Of a stretch of 42,558 nucleotides of DNA, positions 21,044 through 28,522 are shown piece after piece. Within the stretch, counting starts at the first letter, position 1. The number at the start of each line of letters is the position of its first letter. Origin of the DNA: Pseudomonadota bacterium. GTDB lineage: Bacteria > Pseudomonadota > Alphaproteobacteria > Rhizobiales > JAKPQE01. The notes beneath the pieces are model-generated. The model searched no databases. It was given only the letters and a program-made list of their open reading frames with translations, and was not told the origin of the DNA. A program made the translations under genes and the position numbers. Location of the stretch: the NCBI GenBank assembly GCA_029572955.1, contig JAKPQE010000005.1:1-42558 (forward strand), written 5' to 3'.

Positions 21044-21077
21044 AAAAGGCGGCGGAGCGATGGCTCCGCCGCCTTTT
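21044..21077. terminator. Strong bidirectional terminator between secA and mesaconyl-CoA hydratase gene
   Basis: AAAAGGCGGCGGAGC (21044-21058) pairs perfectly with GCTCCGCCGCCTTTT (21063-21077) around a 4-base loop GATG. This gives a 15-bp stem with T-runs on both strands. It starts 25 bases after the secA stop and ends 20 bases before the stop of the opposing gene, so it can end both transcripts. Confidence 0.92.
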
Positions 21078-21097
21078 CCTTGTCCGGAAACCGCCGC

Positions 21098-22147
21098 TCA
21101 GCGCGGCATCAGCACCCAGTAGTCGAGATCGAGGATCACGCCGGCGGTATATTCGCCCGCCTCGTTGAGCAGCGGAAACTCGTGGCAGGGCAGGTCCTTG
21201 GTGGCGATCGTCCTGAGACGCAGCGCGCCGACATCGTCGCGGCCCGGCAGCTCGACCCGCTCGATGACCTCCGACCAGGCGAACACCGTGTCGCCGGCAA
21301 AGAGCGGCGCGACATGGCGCCCGCCATTGATGCCGGCGACGTGGAAGGCGTTGCCGAGACCGTTGAAGGACAGCGACCGGGCGAGCGAGATGACGTGACC
21401 GCCATAGATCAGCCGGCGGCCGAAGCGGCCCTGGCCCTCGGTGAACTGGTTGAAATGCACCTTGGCGGTGTTCTGGTAGAGCCGCGTCGCGATCTGGTGC
21501 TCGGCCTCCTCGACGGTCATGCCGTCGACATGATCGATCTTCTCGCCGGGATGGTAGTCGCCCCAGCGGTGGCGGCTGCCGGAAAGCGCGTCGTCCCAGG
21601 CATCGGCGTCGATCATCGGGCAGGCGCTGCCAAGCGCGTCGGGCGCGATCACCGAGGCCAGTTCAGGCACGTGCGGCTCGGGCGTCGGCGCCGTGAGGTC
21701 GTGCTTCCGGACCATCACCCAGCGCACATAGTCGAGCACCTCGGTGCCGTCCGACTTGTAGCCGGTCGAGCGGACATAGACGACGCCGGTCTTGCCGTTG
21801 GAATTCTCCTTGAGGCCGATGACCTCGGAGACCGATTCCAGTGTGTCGCCCGGATAGACCGGGGCGAGGAAGCGGCAGCCGGCATAGCCGAGATTGGCGA
21901 CCGCGTTCAGCGAGATGTCGGGCACGGTCTTGCCGAACACGACGTGGAAGACGAGCAGGTCGTCGACCGGCGAGCGCGGATAGTTGATCGCCTTGGCGAA
22001 GGAATCGGCCGACTGCACCGCGAAGCGCGAGCCGTAGAGCGCGGTATAGAGCGCGACGTCGCCGCCGCGCACGGTGCGCGGCGTTGCGTGCTTCAGCACC
22101 TGGCCGACGTGAAAGTCCTCGAAGAAATTGCCCGGATTGGTCTTCAT
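21098..22147 (-). CDS. mch: Mesaconyl-CoA hydratase (beta-methylmalyl-CoA dehydratase)
   Basis: This enzyme interconverts mesaconyl-C1-CoA and beta-methylmalyl-CoA in the ethylmalonyl-CoA pathway, by which many alphaproteobacteria assimilate acetyl-CoA without isocitrate lyase. The 349-residue protein is a tandem MaoC-like hot-dog protein. MKTNPGNFFEDFHVGQ at the start, FHVVFGKTVPDISLNAVANL, and RFGRRLIYGGHVISLARSLS at about 240 closely match what I recall of the Rhodobacter Mch sequence. The last of these carries the second hydratase site. The ATG at 22147 gives the conserved start. It stands alone rather than beside mcl1. MeaB in the same window (36673-37692) supports the pathway. Confidence 0.93.
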   Translation of the reverse strand: MKTNPGNFFEDFHVGQVLKHATPRTVRGGDVALYTALYGSRFAVQSADSFAKAINYPRSPVDDLLVFHVVFGKTVPDISLNAVANLGYAGCRFLAPVYPGDTLESVSEVIGLKENSNGKTGVVYVRSTGYKSDGTEVLDYVRWVMVRKHDLTAPTPEPHVPELASVIAPDALGSACPMIDADAWDDALSGSRHRWGDYHPGEKIDHVDGMTVEEAEHQIATRLYQNTAKVHFNQFTEGQGRFGRRLIYGGHVISLARSLSFNGLGNAFHVAGINGGRHVAPLFAGDTVFAWSEVIERVELPGRDDVGALRLRTIATKDLPCHEFPLLNEAGEYTAGVILDLDYWVLMPR

Positions 22148-22228
22148 GTCCCCCTGCCTCTCGCACTGGCGCGACGCGCCCGGCTATCCCGTTGTTTTTG
22201 CGGGAAATATGCGTGCTCTCAGGACCGC

Positions 22229-22257
22229 ACTTTTGGCAACGGCGCGACCCTTGTCAA
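22229..22257 (-). promoter_or_regulatory. Possible promoter of the mesaconyl-CoA hydratase gene
   Basis: On the minus strand TTGACA (22252-22257) is followed after 17 bases by AAAAGT (22229-22234). The -35 is perfect, the -10 poor. The position, about 82 bases before the start codon, is reasonable. Confidence 0.3.
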
Positions 22258-22276
22258 TCGGCCGATCGGTGAAGCG

Positions 22277-22924
22277 TCAGACCGGCGCCGCCTCGCGCCC
22301 GCCGCGCCGCGCCCGATAATAGGCCCAGAACAGGCAGGCCGCGACGCCGCGCCACGGGCTCCAGCACGCCGCCAGCCCCTCGAGTTCCGCCGTCGAGGGC
22401 TGGCCGGCGAGCGCCAGGGCCTCGGCGACCGCGTTCTTCAGGGCAAGGTCGCCGGCCGGGAAGATATCGGCATGGCCGAGGCCGAAGAGGAGGAAGATGT
22501 CGGCCGTCCACGGGCCGATACCGCTGACCTTGGTCAGCGCCGCCCGGGCCGCCTCCGGGTCGTCGGCGCCGAGGCCGGCGAAATCGAGGGCGCCGGAAAG
22601 CTCGGCCTCGGCGAGCGCCCGCAGGGTGCGGATCTTCGGCCGCGACAGGCCGCAGGCGCGCAACGCCGCCTCCTCCGCCGCGGCGAGCCCCGCCGCCGTC
22701 ATCGGATCGACGAGCGCGACGAGCCGGCCGTGGATCGCATCGGCGCTCGCGACCGAAAGCTGCTGGGCGACGACGATTGCGGCAAGGCCGGCAAAGCCCG
22801 GCTGGCTGCGCCTGAGCCGTACCTTGCCGGCGATCTCGAGAACCGGCACGAGGCGCCGATCGAGCGCCAGCAGCGCATCGACGCCTTCGGCGACATCGGC
22901 CTCGCTTGCAAGGATGCGCGCCAT
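22277..22924 (-). CDS. DNA-3-methyladenine glycosylase II-type (AlkA-like, HhH-GPD)
   Basis: A 215-residue helix-hairpin-helix base-excision glycosylase that should remove alkylated purines from DNA. The HhH segment TKVSGIGPWTADIFLLFGLG (about 131-150) is followed by FPAGDLAL with the catalytic aspartate at 159, the standard spacing. VAQQLSVASADAIHGR (52-67) is the family's N-terminal helix block. It lacks the extra N-terminal domain of E. coli AlkA and resembles the short form common in Rhizobiales. The ATG at 22924 has a GGGAG-containing site upstream; a longer in-frame form from 22999 adds unrelated residues. It begins 22 bases after the threonine dehydratase stop, so the two are probably one transcript. 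Confidence 0.92.
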   Translation of the reverse strand: MARILASEADVAEGVDALLALDRRLVPVLEIAGKVRLRRSQPGFAGLAAIVVAQQLSVASADAIHGRLVALVDPMTAAGLAAAEEAALRACGLSRPKIRTLRALAEAELSGALDFAGLGADDPEAARAALTKVSGIGPWTADIFLLFGLGHADIFPAGDLALKNAVAEALALAGQPSTAELEGLAACWSPWRGVAACLFWAYYRARRGGREAAPV

Positions 22925-22946
22925 CTTTCCCGCTCCCCGATCGTCG

Positions 22947-23918
22947 TCAGCCGAGACTCGGCGTACCGCCGGCGAGCACCGTCGCGAACCACGGTGCATC
23001 GATGTTCTGGCCGGTCAGCACGACGGCGATACGGCGGCCCCGCTGGCGCTCGCGCTCCTTGCCGAGCGCGGCGAGCGCCGCCGCCCCGGCGCCCTCGGCG
23101 ACCGAATGGGTGGCGCGGTAGACGAGGCGCATCGCCTCGGCGACGTCGTCCTCGCCGACCCGGACGACGCGGGCCGCGCCGCGCCGGATGATCTCGAGCG
23201 CTTGCGGGTCGGGCACCCGCACCGCCATGCCGTCGGCGAAGGTCGCCGCGCTGTCCGAGCCGATCACCCGCCCGGCGGCGAATGAATCGGCATAGGCCGG
23301 CGCCTTCTCGGAGACAACGCCGACGATCTCGGTCGACATGCCGAGGAGGTCGCGCACCATGATCGTCGCGCAAATGCCCGAACCGAGGCCGATCGGCACA
23401 TAGACCGTGTCGATGTCGGCGACGGCGCGGAAGAGCTCGAACGGATAGGTCGCGACGCCCTTGACGAGATCGACCGCGAAGGACGGCGCGAACTCGAAGC
23501 CGCGCGCCTCGGCGATTTCGGCGGCGTGCGCCTTGGCCGCGTCGAAATCGACCCCGTGAACGACGAGATCGGCGCCGAGCGCCCGCATCGCCGCGTTCTT
23601 CTCGACCGAATTGCCCTCCGGCACGACGATCGTCACCGGCACGCCGAACTGGCGCCCGGCATAGGCGAGGCTCTGGCCGTGATTGCCGCGCGTCGCGCTG
23701 ACGACGCCGGAAACCTCGGGCCGCTCGCGCTTCAGCCGTTCCATGTAGACGAGGCCGCCACGCACCTTGAAGGCGCCGGTCGGCGTGTGGTTCTCGTGCT
23801 TGACGACGAGCTCGGCGCCGGTCGCCTCGGCAAGGAGCGGCCAGGCATATTGCGGCGTCGCCGGCATGAAGCGGCGCACCAGCGCCTCGGCCGCCTCGAG
23901 TTCGGAAAGGCTGAACAT
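22947..23918 (-). CDS. Threonine/serine dehydratase, PLP fold type II, no regulatory domain
   Basis: A PLP enzyme that deaminates threonine (or a hydroxylated relative) to a 2-oxo acid. The PLP lysine is Lys51 in PTGAFKVRGG. The glycine-rich phosphate loop GLGSG and the SATRGNHGQSLAY motif are present. At 323 residues it lacks the C-terminal ACT-like regulatory domain of biosynthetic IlvA. It therefore belongs to the catabolic or EutB-like (hydroxyectoine-use) branch; no ectoine genes are nearby, so the substrate is open. The ATG at 23918 has GGAG 7 bases upstream. The glycosylase gene follows after 22 bases. Confidence 0.9.
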   Translation of the reverse strand: MFSLSELEAAEALVRRFMPATPQYAWPLLAEATGAELVVKHENHTPTGAFKVRGGLVYMERLKRERPEVSGVVSATRGNHGQSLAYAGRQFGVPVTIVVPEGNSVEKNAAMRALGADLVVHGVDFDAAKAHAAEIAEARGFEFAPSFAVDLVKGVATYPFELFRAVADIDTVYVPIGLGSGICATIMVRDLLGMSTEIVGVVSEKAPAYADSFAAGRVIGSDSAATFADGMAVRVPDPQALEIIRRGAARVVRVGEDDVAEAMRLVYRATHSVAEGAGAAALAALGKERERQRGRRIAVVLTGQNIDAPWFATVLAGGTPSLG

Positions 23919-24027
23919 CCTCTGGCTCCTTTCGGGTCCGGTCGCGTCGGCAGCTAACGGCGCCCGGCGCGCCGGGTCAAGCGCGCCCGCGCCGGACGCG
24001 ACCATCGGCCGGCACCCGGGCGGGCGC

Positions 24028-24867
24028 TCAGCCGGCGCCGTCGATCGCCGGCCGATAGCCTTCGGCGCCCCACCGGCGCATGCGGCCGCGCTCCGGCCCC
24101 TCGGCCATCGGCGAGAGGCCGTAGTGCCCGGCAAGGCGGGCAAGGGCAAGGCCGAGCACCACCTTGGCCGAGCGCGCCGGCCAGCCACGCTCGCGTTCGA
24201 CCTCCTCGAGGCCCTTGAGGAAACAGCAGACGTCGACGAGCACGCCGGACAGCTCCGGCCCGACGCTGCCGAGCGCTTTTTCGACACGGGCCCGCGCCGC
24301 GACGACCGCGTCGGTCAGCTCGGCCATGCCGCCGCGCCCGCCGCTCCGTCGCGCCCCGCTCGCCGCCGCGTCCCAGGCCGCCGTCACCCGCGGCATCAGC
24401 CCGCCGCGCGTATAGTCGGCGCGCAACCGTTCGCCGGCCATGAACTCGGCATCACCGACGAGCGGCCGGCCATCGCGACCGCGCCGGCGCCTGAGCCAGG
24501 AAAGCGGGCTTTCGGCCTCGTCGACGAGTACCGTGTCCGCCGCCTCGCCCGCCGCCTCGAAGGTGCGCAGCGCCCGCGCCTGATGCTGCGCCCGGAAGGG
24601 ATCCGCGTCCTGCGCCGCCGCCCGGCGCACGAAACCCGCCGCCGCCGGGCTCGCGACGAGGCTTGCCCCGTCGCCGGCAACGACCAGCCCGGCCGCGCGC
24701 AGGGCCTCGCCGAGCCGGGCCGGGAACCGCACCGGGCGATTGCCGCCGACCGTGCGGTAGCCGTGTTCGCCGGCGGCGATTGCCCGCGCGCCCGCGCCGA
24801 GAAGCGCCGTCAGCACGCGCACCGCCTGACGGCGGTCGAAATCGCCGCTCGCCGCCGCCGCGCTCAT
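24028..24867 (-). CDS. DUF6456 domain protein
   Basis: A 279-residue protein whose C-terminal half is the DUF6456 domain: [42 protein letters not shown], and the signature ELSGVLVDVCCFLKGLEEVE followed by WPARSAKVVLGLALARLAGHYGL. The N-terminal third (1-90) reads like a winged-helix fold with VRFPARLGEALRAAGLV, so a DNA-binding role is plausible but unproven. It starts with ATG at 24867, overlapping the stop of the DnaA-like gene in ATGA (24864-24867). Translational coupling suggests that the two proteins act together. The family occurs across Rhizobiales and Rhodobacterales without an assigned function. Confidence 0.85.
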   Translation of the reverse strand: MSAAAASGDFDRRQAVRVLTALLGAGARAIAAGEHGYRTVGGNRPVRFPARLGEALRAAGLVVAGDGASLVASPAAAGFVRRAAAQDADPFRAQHQARALRTFEAAGEAADTVLVDEAESPLSWLRRRRGRDGRPLVGDAEFMAGERLRADYTRGGLMPRVTAAWDAAASGARRSGGRGGMAELTDAVVAARARVEKALGSVGPELSGVLVDVCCFLKGLEEVERERGWPARSAKVVLGLALARLAGHYGLSPMAEGPERGRMRRWGAEGYRPAIDGAG

Positions 24868-25244
24868 GCCGGGATATCCGCTTCGGACGCCTCGAGCGCG
24901 CGCTCCAGCTCCTGCACCAGGCGATCGAACGCGGCTTCGTCGCGCCGGTCCTCGACGACCCGGCAGGCATGCGAGACGGTGGTGCGGTCGCGGCCGAAAT
25001 GGTCGCCGATCTCGGCCAGCGTCAGGCCGAGCACCACGTGGCAGAGGTACATGGCGACCTGGCGGGCGAGCGCGATCCGGGCAAGGCAGCGGGTCGGCGC
25101 CCGCAGCGCCGTGACCGGCAGGCGGAAGGCGTCGGCCACCGCCCGCTCCACCGCCCGACAGCGCGGCGACCCGATGATCACGGTCACCGGGAGGACCTGC
25201 CTCTCCGGCCGGTTCGACCCCTGAATATTACGCTCGCACAACAT
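24864..25244 (-). CDS. Stand-alone DnaA domain-IV-like helix-turn-helix protein
   Basis: This 126-residue protein has the DNA-binding domain of the replication initiator DnaA without the AAA+ ATPase. Residues 58-100 read as ALARQVAMYL, then LTLAEIGDHFGRDRTTVSHA, then a final helix. That matches the DnaA domain IV signature, in which RDHTTVLHA contacts the DnaA box; here His is replaced by Arg. The first 25 residues are unrelated and probably flexible. The ATG at 25244 has AAGGAG with 8-base spacing, which decides against an in-frame ATG at 25295. It is the first gene of an operon with DUF6456 and lies next to a cluster of inverted repeats. It could compete for DnaA boxes or act as a transcription factor; nothing here decides. 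Confidence 0.85.
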   Translation of the reverse strand: MLCERNIQGSNRPERQVLPVTVIIGSPRCRAVERAVADAFRLPVTALRAPTRCLARIALARQVAMYLCHVVLGLTLAEIGDHFGRDRTTVSHACRVVEDRRDEAAFDRLVQELERALEASEADIPA

Positions 25245-25273
25245 GATCCCGGCTCCTTCGCGGCTTAAGCGTG

Positions 25274-25291
25274 ATAGGATTAATTTCCTAT
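25274..25291. repeat. Inverted repeat ATAGGA-N6-TCCTAT upstream of the DnaA-like gene
   Basis: A perfect 6-bp inverted repeat with a 6-base AT spacer, centred 38 bases upstream of the DnaA-like start codon. The position is right for an operator overlapping the promoter, for example for autoregulation (inference). Confidence 0.45.
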
Positions 25292-25316
25292 ACACTCTAG
25301 TGAGCAGGCACCGCGA

Positions 25317-25403
25317 GGGGACAAGTTTCAGATTCGCCCCCTGAAATCTAAGGGGGCGTTACACGCAGTAGATAATCTTTGGTTGTATCGACGACTTGTC
25401 CCC
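25317..25403. repeat. Nested inverted repeats with pseudoknot potential
   Basis: The outer arms GGGGACAAGT (25317-25326) and ACTTGTCCCC (25394-25403) are a perfect 10-bp inverted repeat. Inside, TTTCAG (25326-25331) pairs with CTGAAA (25341-25346). CGCCCCC (25335-25341), mostly in that loop, can pair with GGGGGCG (25352-25358), an H-type pseudoknot geometry. The region is less GC-rich than its surroundings. It lies between the divergent DnaA-like gene and the small gene at 25471. Whether it acts as DNA (operators) or RNA (leader) is unknown. Confidence 0.6.
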
Positions 25404-25470
25404 GTTCTGCCCGCCCGGTCCCGGCCGGCCGACACTTCGGCGCCTGGAAAGAACGCCGGAGCCGATCACC

Positions 25471-25812
25471 ATGACCATCGACCGATCCCGCCGCGGGCGC
25501 ACCGGACCCTCCGGTCCGGCCGTCGCCTTGTGCAACTGTCTCTGCGCCGATGCCGCCGTCCTGCCCGCCTATGACCGCCGGGCGATGCTGCCGCGCCTGC
25601 TGCCGCTCGCCCCGGCCGATCTCGCCGAGGACTGGCCGGCTCTCACCCGCCGCCTCGTCGCCCGTCTCGCCCGCGCCCTTCGCGCCGAGCGCCGCCGTGG
25701 CCGGGCGGGCCTTGCCGGCTACGACATCGGCCGGCATCTCGCCCTTGCCCGGGTGCTGCGGGCGGAACGGCAGCGCCTCGACGGCAAGGGCGAGGAGCCA
25801 ACCATTCGTTAA
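25471..25812 (+). CDS. Small Arg/Ala-rich protein of unknown function
   Basis: I do not recognise this 113-residue protein with confidence. It has a basic N-terminus, a short Cys-containing stretch (CNCLCAD, about 21-27), then an arginine-rich helical region. It ends in YDIGRHLALARVLRAERQRL, which weakly resembles the DUF6477-type small proteins of alphaproteobacteria. No signal peptide or membrane helix is visible. The ATG at 25471 has GGAG about 9 bases upstream, and codon use looks like that of real genes here. It is divergent from the DnaA-like gene across the inverted-repeat region and could share its regulation. Confidence 0.6.
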   Translation: MTIDRSRRGRTGPSGPAVALCNCLCADAAVLPAYDRRAMLPRLLPLAPADLAEDWPALTRRLVARLARALRAERRRGRAGLAGYDIGRHLALARVLRAERQRLDGKGEEPTIR

Positions 25813-26011
25813 CCGAACGGCGACGACTGATCGCTCAACATCTGCGCGACGGCGCGGCACGGCCGCCATCGACGGGCCGTGGCCGGGTGTCGCAACCGGC
25901 CTCGCGGCTCGGCGCGCGGTGCGTTTCGTGCTATCGGAGCAACAGCCGCAGGCAATCCCGCGTGCCGCGCGGCGACTTGCAAGAAGGGATTTGGCGACCC
26001 CATATCGGTTG

Positions 26012-26104
26012 GGATATGGACAAGCGTTTGCCGCAGTTCTGGCTGAAAACGGCAATGATTCGAGAGACGGCCCGCCCGGTGCTTCCGGCCCCGGCGGGCT
26101 TTTG
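26012..26104 (+). ncRNA. Candidate small RNA or attenuator leader
   Basis: Downstream of the promoter-like sequence at 25977-26006 are two hairpins. TTGCCG (26028-26033) pairs with CGGCAA (26050-26055) and also encloses CAG/CTG. GCCCGCC (26070-26076) pairs with GGCGGGC (26093-26099), followed by TTTT. A roughly 90-base RNA ending in an intrinsic terminator is the simplest reading. It could be an independent small RNA or an attenuated leader of the M48 gene, which starts 24 bases later. The RNA ends are estimates; no known RNA family was recognised. Confidence 0.35.
26070..26103 (+). terminator. Intrinsic terminator upstream of the M48 gene
   Basis: A 7-bp GC stem (GCCCGCC/GGCGGGC), extended inside by CCGG/CCGG pairing, is followed by TTTT. 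It points towards the M48 gene, which begins 24 bases after the T-run. It ends whatever is transcribed from 25813-26069. Confidence 0.65.
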
Positions 26105-26127
26105 AGCGACGACGGATAAAACGGTCG

Positions 26128-27591
26128 ATGGTCGAGACCTTGCCGACGACGAGGACGATGGCGCAGCGGGTGATGCTCGCGGCGGGCCTTGCGCTCGTCT
26201 TCGGTCTCGGCGGCTGCAAGCTCTCCAACGACGAGCGCATCTACGTCGACCCGATCCGCCCGGCCGCCGCGACCCGCACCGGCGATGCCGAGATCGGCGA
26301 GCGCGAGCACCCCAAGATCGTCACCACCTATGGCGGGATCTACGAGAACCGCGCCGTCGAGAAGCGTCTCGGCCAGGTGGTCAGCAAGCTCGTCGCCGCG
26401 TCCGACGATCCGAGCCAGCCCTATCGCGTGACCATTCTCAATTCGCCGACGGTCAACGCCTTCGCCCTGCCCGGCGGCTATCTCTACGTGACCCGCGGCC
26501 TGCTCGAACTCGCCAGCGACACCTCCGAGGTCGCCGCCGTGCTCGCCCACGAGATCGCCCACGTCACGAGCCGCCACGCCATCGAGCGCGAGGACCGCGC
26601 CCAGGCCGCCGCGGTCGCCAGCCAGGTCGTCGCCGACGTCCTCAACGACGAGCAGAAGGCGCGCCAGACACTGGCCGCGAGCGAGCTGGAGCTCGCCTCC
26701 TTCTCGCGCGCCCAGGAGTTGCAGGCCGACGCCATCGGCGTGCGCACCATCGCCCGTGCCGGCTTCGACCCCTATGCCGCCGCCCGTTTCCTGAAGGCGA
26801 TGGATCGCTACGCCGATCTCGCCCGCGCCGGCTCCGACAACAATCCCGACTTCCTCTCGTCGCATCCCTCGACCCCGGAGCGGGTCGAGCGCGCCGTCGA
26901 GCAGGCCCGGCAACACGGCGCGCCGGGCAGCGGCGTCGTCGATCGCGACGGTTATCTCGACAGCCTCGACGGCATGCTCTACGGCGACGATCCCGGCGAG
27001 GGCTATATCCGCGGCTCGACCTTCGTGCATCCCGGCCTCGGCATCACCTTCACCGCGAGCAAGGACTACAGCCTGCAGAACACCGCCAAGGCGGTGCTCG
27101 GCACGGCCGCCGACGACACCGCCCTGCGCTTCGACAGCATCGACGTGCCGGCGGGCCAGCCGCTCGCCACCTATCTCGCCTCCGGCTGGATGAGCGGCCT
27201 CGAGGAAAGCTCGGTCAACCCGACCACCATCAACGGCCTCGAGGCGGCGACCGCGATCGCCCGGTCCGACGGCTGGACCTTCCGCGTCGCCGTGGTGCGC
27301 AGCGGCAGCGAGACCTACCGCTTCATCTTCGCCGCCCGCAATCTGACGGCGACGGTCGATTCGCGCGCCTTGGGGACGATCGACAGCTTCCGCCGCCTGA
27401 CCGCCACCGAGGCGGCCCGCATCCGGCCGCTGCGCGTGCGCGCCGTCACCGTCGGCGCCGGCGATACCACGCAGTCGCTGTCGGCCCGCATGGCGACCGC
27501 CAACCGCTACGCGACCTTCCTCGTGCTGAACGGGCTCGAACCCGGCACCGATCCGGAGCCGGGCACCAAGGTCAAGATCATTTCCTACTGA
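26128..27591 (+). CDS. M48 family metalloprotease, lipoprotein (BepA/LoiP-like)
   Basis: A zinc protease expected at the periplasmic side of the envelope, where M48 relatives such as BepA and LoiP degrade misassembled outer-membrane proteins. The 487 residues begin with a signal peptide ending in a lipobox, GLGGC, with the lipidated Cys at 30. The zinc site is HEIAH (His141, Glu142, His145) with the third ligand Glu197 in RAQELQAD. The DFLSSHPSTPERV motif follows. The C-terminal 45 residues (VGAGDTTQSLSARMA to PGTKVKIISY) look like a LysM-type domain. The start is either 26128 or the ATG at 26158, which has a GAGG closer upstream; both leave the signal peptide intact. It converges on gluQ. 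Confidence 0.92.
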   Translation: MVETLPTTRTMAQRVMLAAGLALVFGLGGCKLSNDERIYVDPIRPAAATRTGDAEIGEREHPKIVTTYGGIYENRAVEKRLGQVVSKLVAASDDPSQPYRVTILNSPTVNAFALPGGYLYVTRGLLELASDTSEVAAVLAHEIAHVTSRHAIEREDRAQAAAVASQVVADVLNDEQKARQTLAASELELASFSRAQELQADAIGVRTIARAGFDPYAAARFLKAMDRYADLARAGSDNNPDFLSSHPSTPERVERAVEQARQHGAPGSGVVDRDGYLDSLDGMLYGDDPGEGYIRGSTFVHPGLGITFTASKDYSLQNTAKAVLGTAADDTALRFDSIDVPAGQPLATYLASGWMSGLEESSVNPTTINGLEAATAIARSDGWTFRVAVVRSGSETYRFIFAARNLTATVDSRALGTIDSFRRLTATEAARIRPLRVRAVTVGAGDTTQSLSARMATANRYATFLVLNGLEPGTDPEPGTKVKIISY

Positions 27592-27598
27592 GAGCGGC

Positions 27599-27614
27599 GA
27601 CCCGCCGGCGGGTC
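27599..27614. repeat. 16-base perfect palindrome between the M48 gene and gluQ
   Basis: GACCCGCC directly followed by GGCGGGTC, overlapping the gluQ stop codon. The two genes converge, so it probably works as a terminator stem on both strands, although no T-run follows. Confidence 0.45.
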
Positions 27615-28488
27615 AGAGGCCGACCATGCGGCGGATGTCCGCCGCGCTCGCGCCGGCGGCGCGCAATTCGGCAAGGCCGGTGTCGCCGGCACTCTTCGAC
27701 AGCTTGCGACCCTCGTCGTCGAGGATCAGGCGATGGTGCCGGTAGACCGGCGCCGGCAGGCCGAGCAGCCGCTGCAGCAGCCGGTGCACCGAGGTCGCCT
27801 GGACGAGATCGTGGCCGCGCACCACATGGGTCACGCCCTGCAGCGCGTCGTCGACGACGACCGAAAGATGATAGCTCGTCGGCGTTTCCTTGCGGGCGAG
27901 GACGACGTCGCCCCAGGCCGCCGGATCGGCCGCGATCTCGCCGCCCGTCCGGTCCGGACCCATGCCGAGTTCGAGCCAGAACAGCGGCCCGGCGAGCGCC
28001 GTCGCCCGCGCCATGTCGAGCCGCAGCGCATGCGGCTCGCCCGCCGCAAAGCGACGCTCCTCCTCGGCCGCGCCGAGCACCTTGCCGCGACCGGGATAGA
28101 GCGGCGCACCGTCTGGGTCGCGCCGTACCGGCCGGCCTTCCGCCGCCGCCAGCGCCTCGACCGCCCGGCCGATTTCCTGCCGGCTCGCCGAGCAGCGGTA
28201 GACGAGGTCCGCGGCCGAGAGTTCGTCGAGCGCCGCACGATAGTCGGCGAGATGGTCCGACTGGCGCCTGACCGGCGTCTCGAAGGCGATGCCGAGGAAA
28301 GCCAGATCGTCGAGGATCGCCGCCTCGAATTCCGGCCGGCAGCGGATCGCATCGATGTCCTCGATACGCAGCAAAAACCGCCCGCCGAGGCGGCGGGCGG
28401 TCTCAGAGGCGACGAGCGCCGAGAATGCGTGGCCGAGATGCAGCGGCCCGTTCGGGCTGGGCGCGAAGCGCACGACGGGGCCGCTCAT
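27613..28488 (-). CDS. gluQ: Glutamyl-Q tRNA(Asp) synthetase
   Basis: GluQRS activates glutamate and attaches it to the queuosine base in the anticodon of tRNA(Asp), not to the tRNA end. The 291-residue protein is a truncated GluRS catalytic core. The HIGH-type motif is PNGPLHLGHA near the N-terminus and the KMSKS-type motif is KLSKS near residue 260; there is no anticodon-binding domain. The zinc site of E. coli GluQRS (CxC plus HC) is not conserved: only YRCSAS remains here. The ATG at 28488 has GAGG 5 bases upstream. It follows the DsrC-like gene by 34 bases on the same strand, so the two are probably co-transcribed. Confidence 0.93.
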   Translation of the reverse strand: MSGPVVRFAPSPNGPLHLGHAFSALVASETARRLGGRFLLRIEDIDAIRCRPEFEAAILDDLAFLGIAFETPVRRQSDHLADYRAALDELSAADLVYRCSASRQEIGRAVEALAAAEGRPVRRDPDGAPLYPGRGKVLGAAEEERRFAAGEPHALRLDMARATALAGPLFWLELGMGPDRTGGEIAADPAAWGDVVLARKETPTSYHLSVVVDDALQGVTHVVRGHDLVQATSVHRLLQRLLGLPAPVYRHHRLILDDEGRKLSKSAGDTGLAELRAAGASAADIRRMVGL

Positions 28489-28522
28489 GCCGGCCTCGCC
28501 GTCCGCCCTGCCCGCCGACGGC

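Larger units (their letters stand above)
25813..26127. other. 315-base region before the M48 protease gene
   Basis: No convincing protein gene. Its second half contains a promoter-like pair TTGCAA (25977-25982) and CATATC (26001-26006), spaced 18, then two hairpins, the second a terminator. A short frame from ATG at 26017 (29 codons, MDKRLPQFWLKTAM...) ends inside the terminator. The first half shows nothing recognisable. Confidence 0.5.

Noticed and set aside
25317-25403. A CRISPR array or transposon end
   Set aside because: There are inverted repeats but no regularly spaced direct repeats, no transposase and no target-site duplication.
25262-25470. A replication origin with DnaA boxes
   Set aside because: The region is AT-richer and next to a DnaA-like gene, but I found no TTATNCACA-type box in it, and no dnaA or hemE-type origin neighbours.
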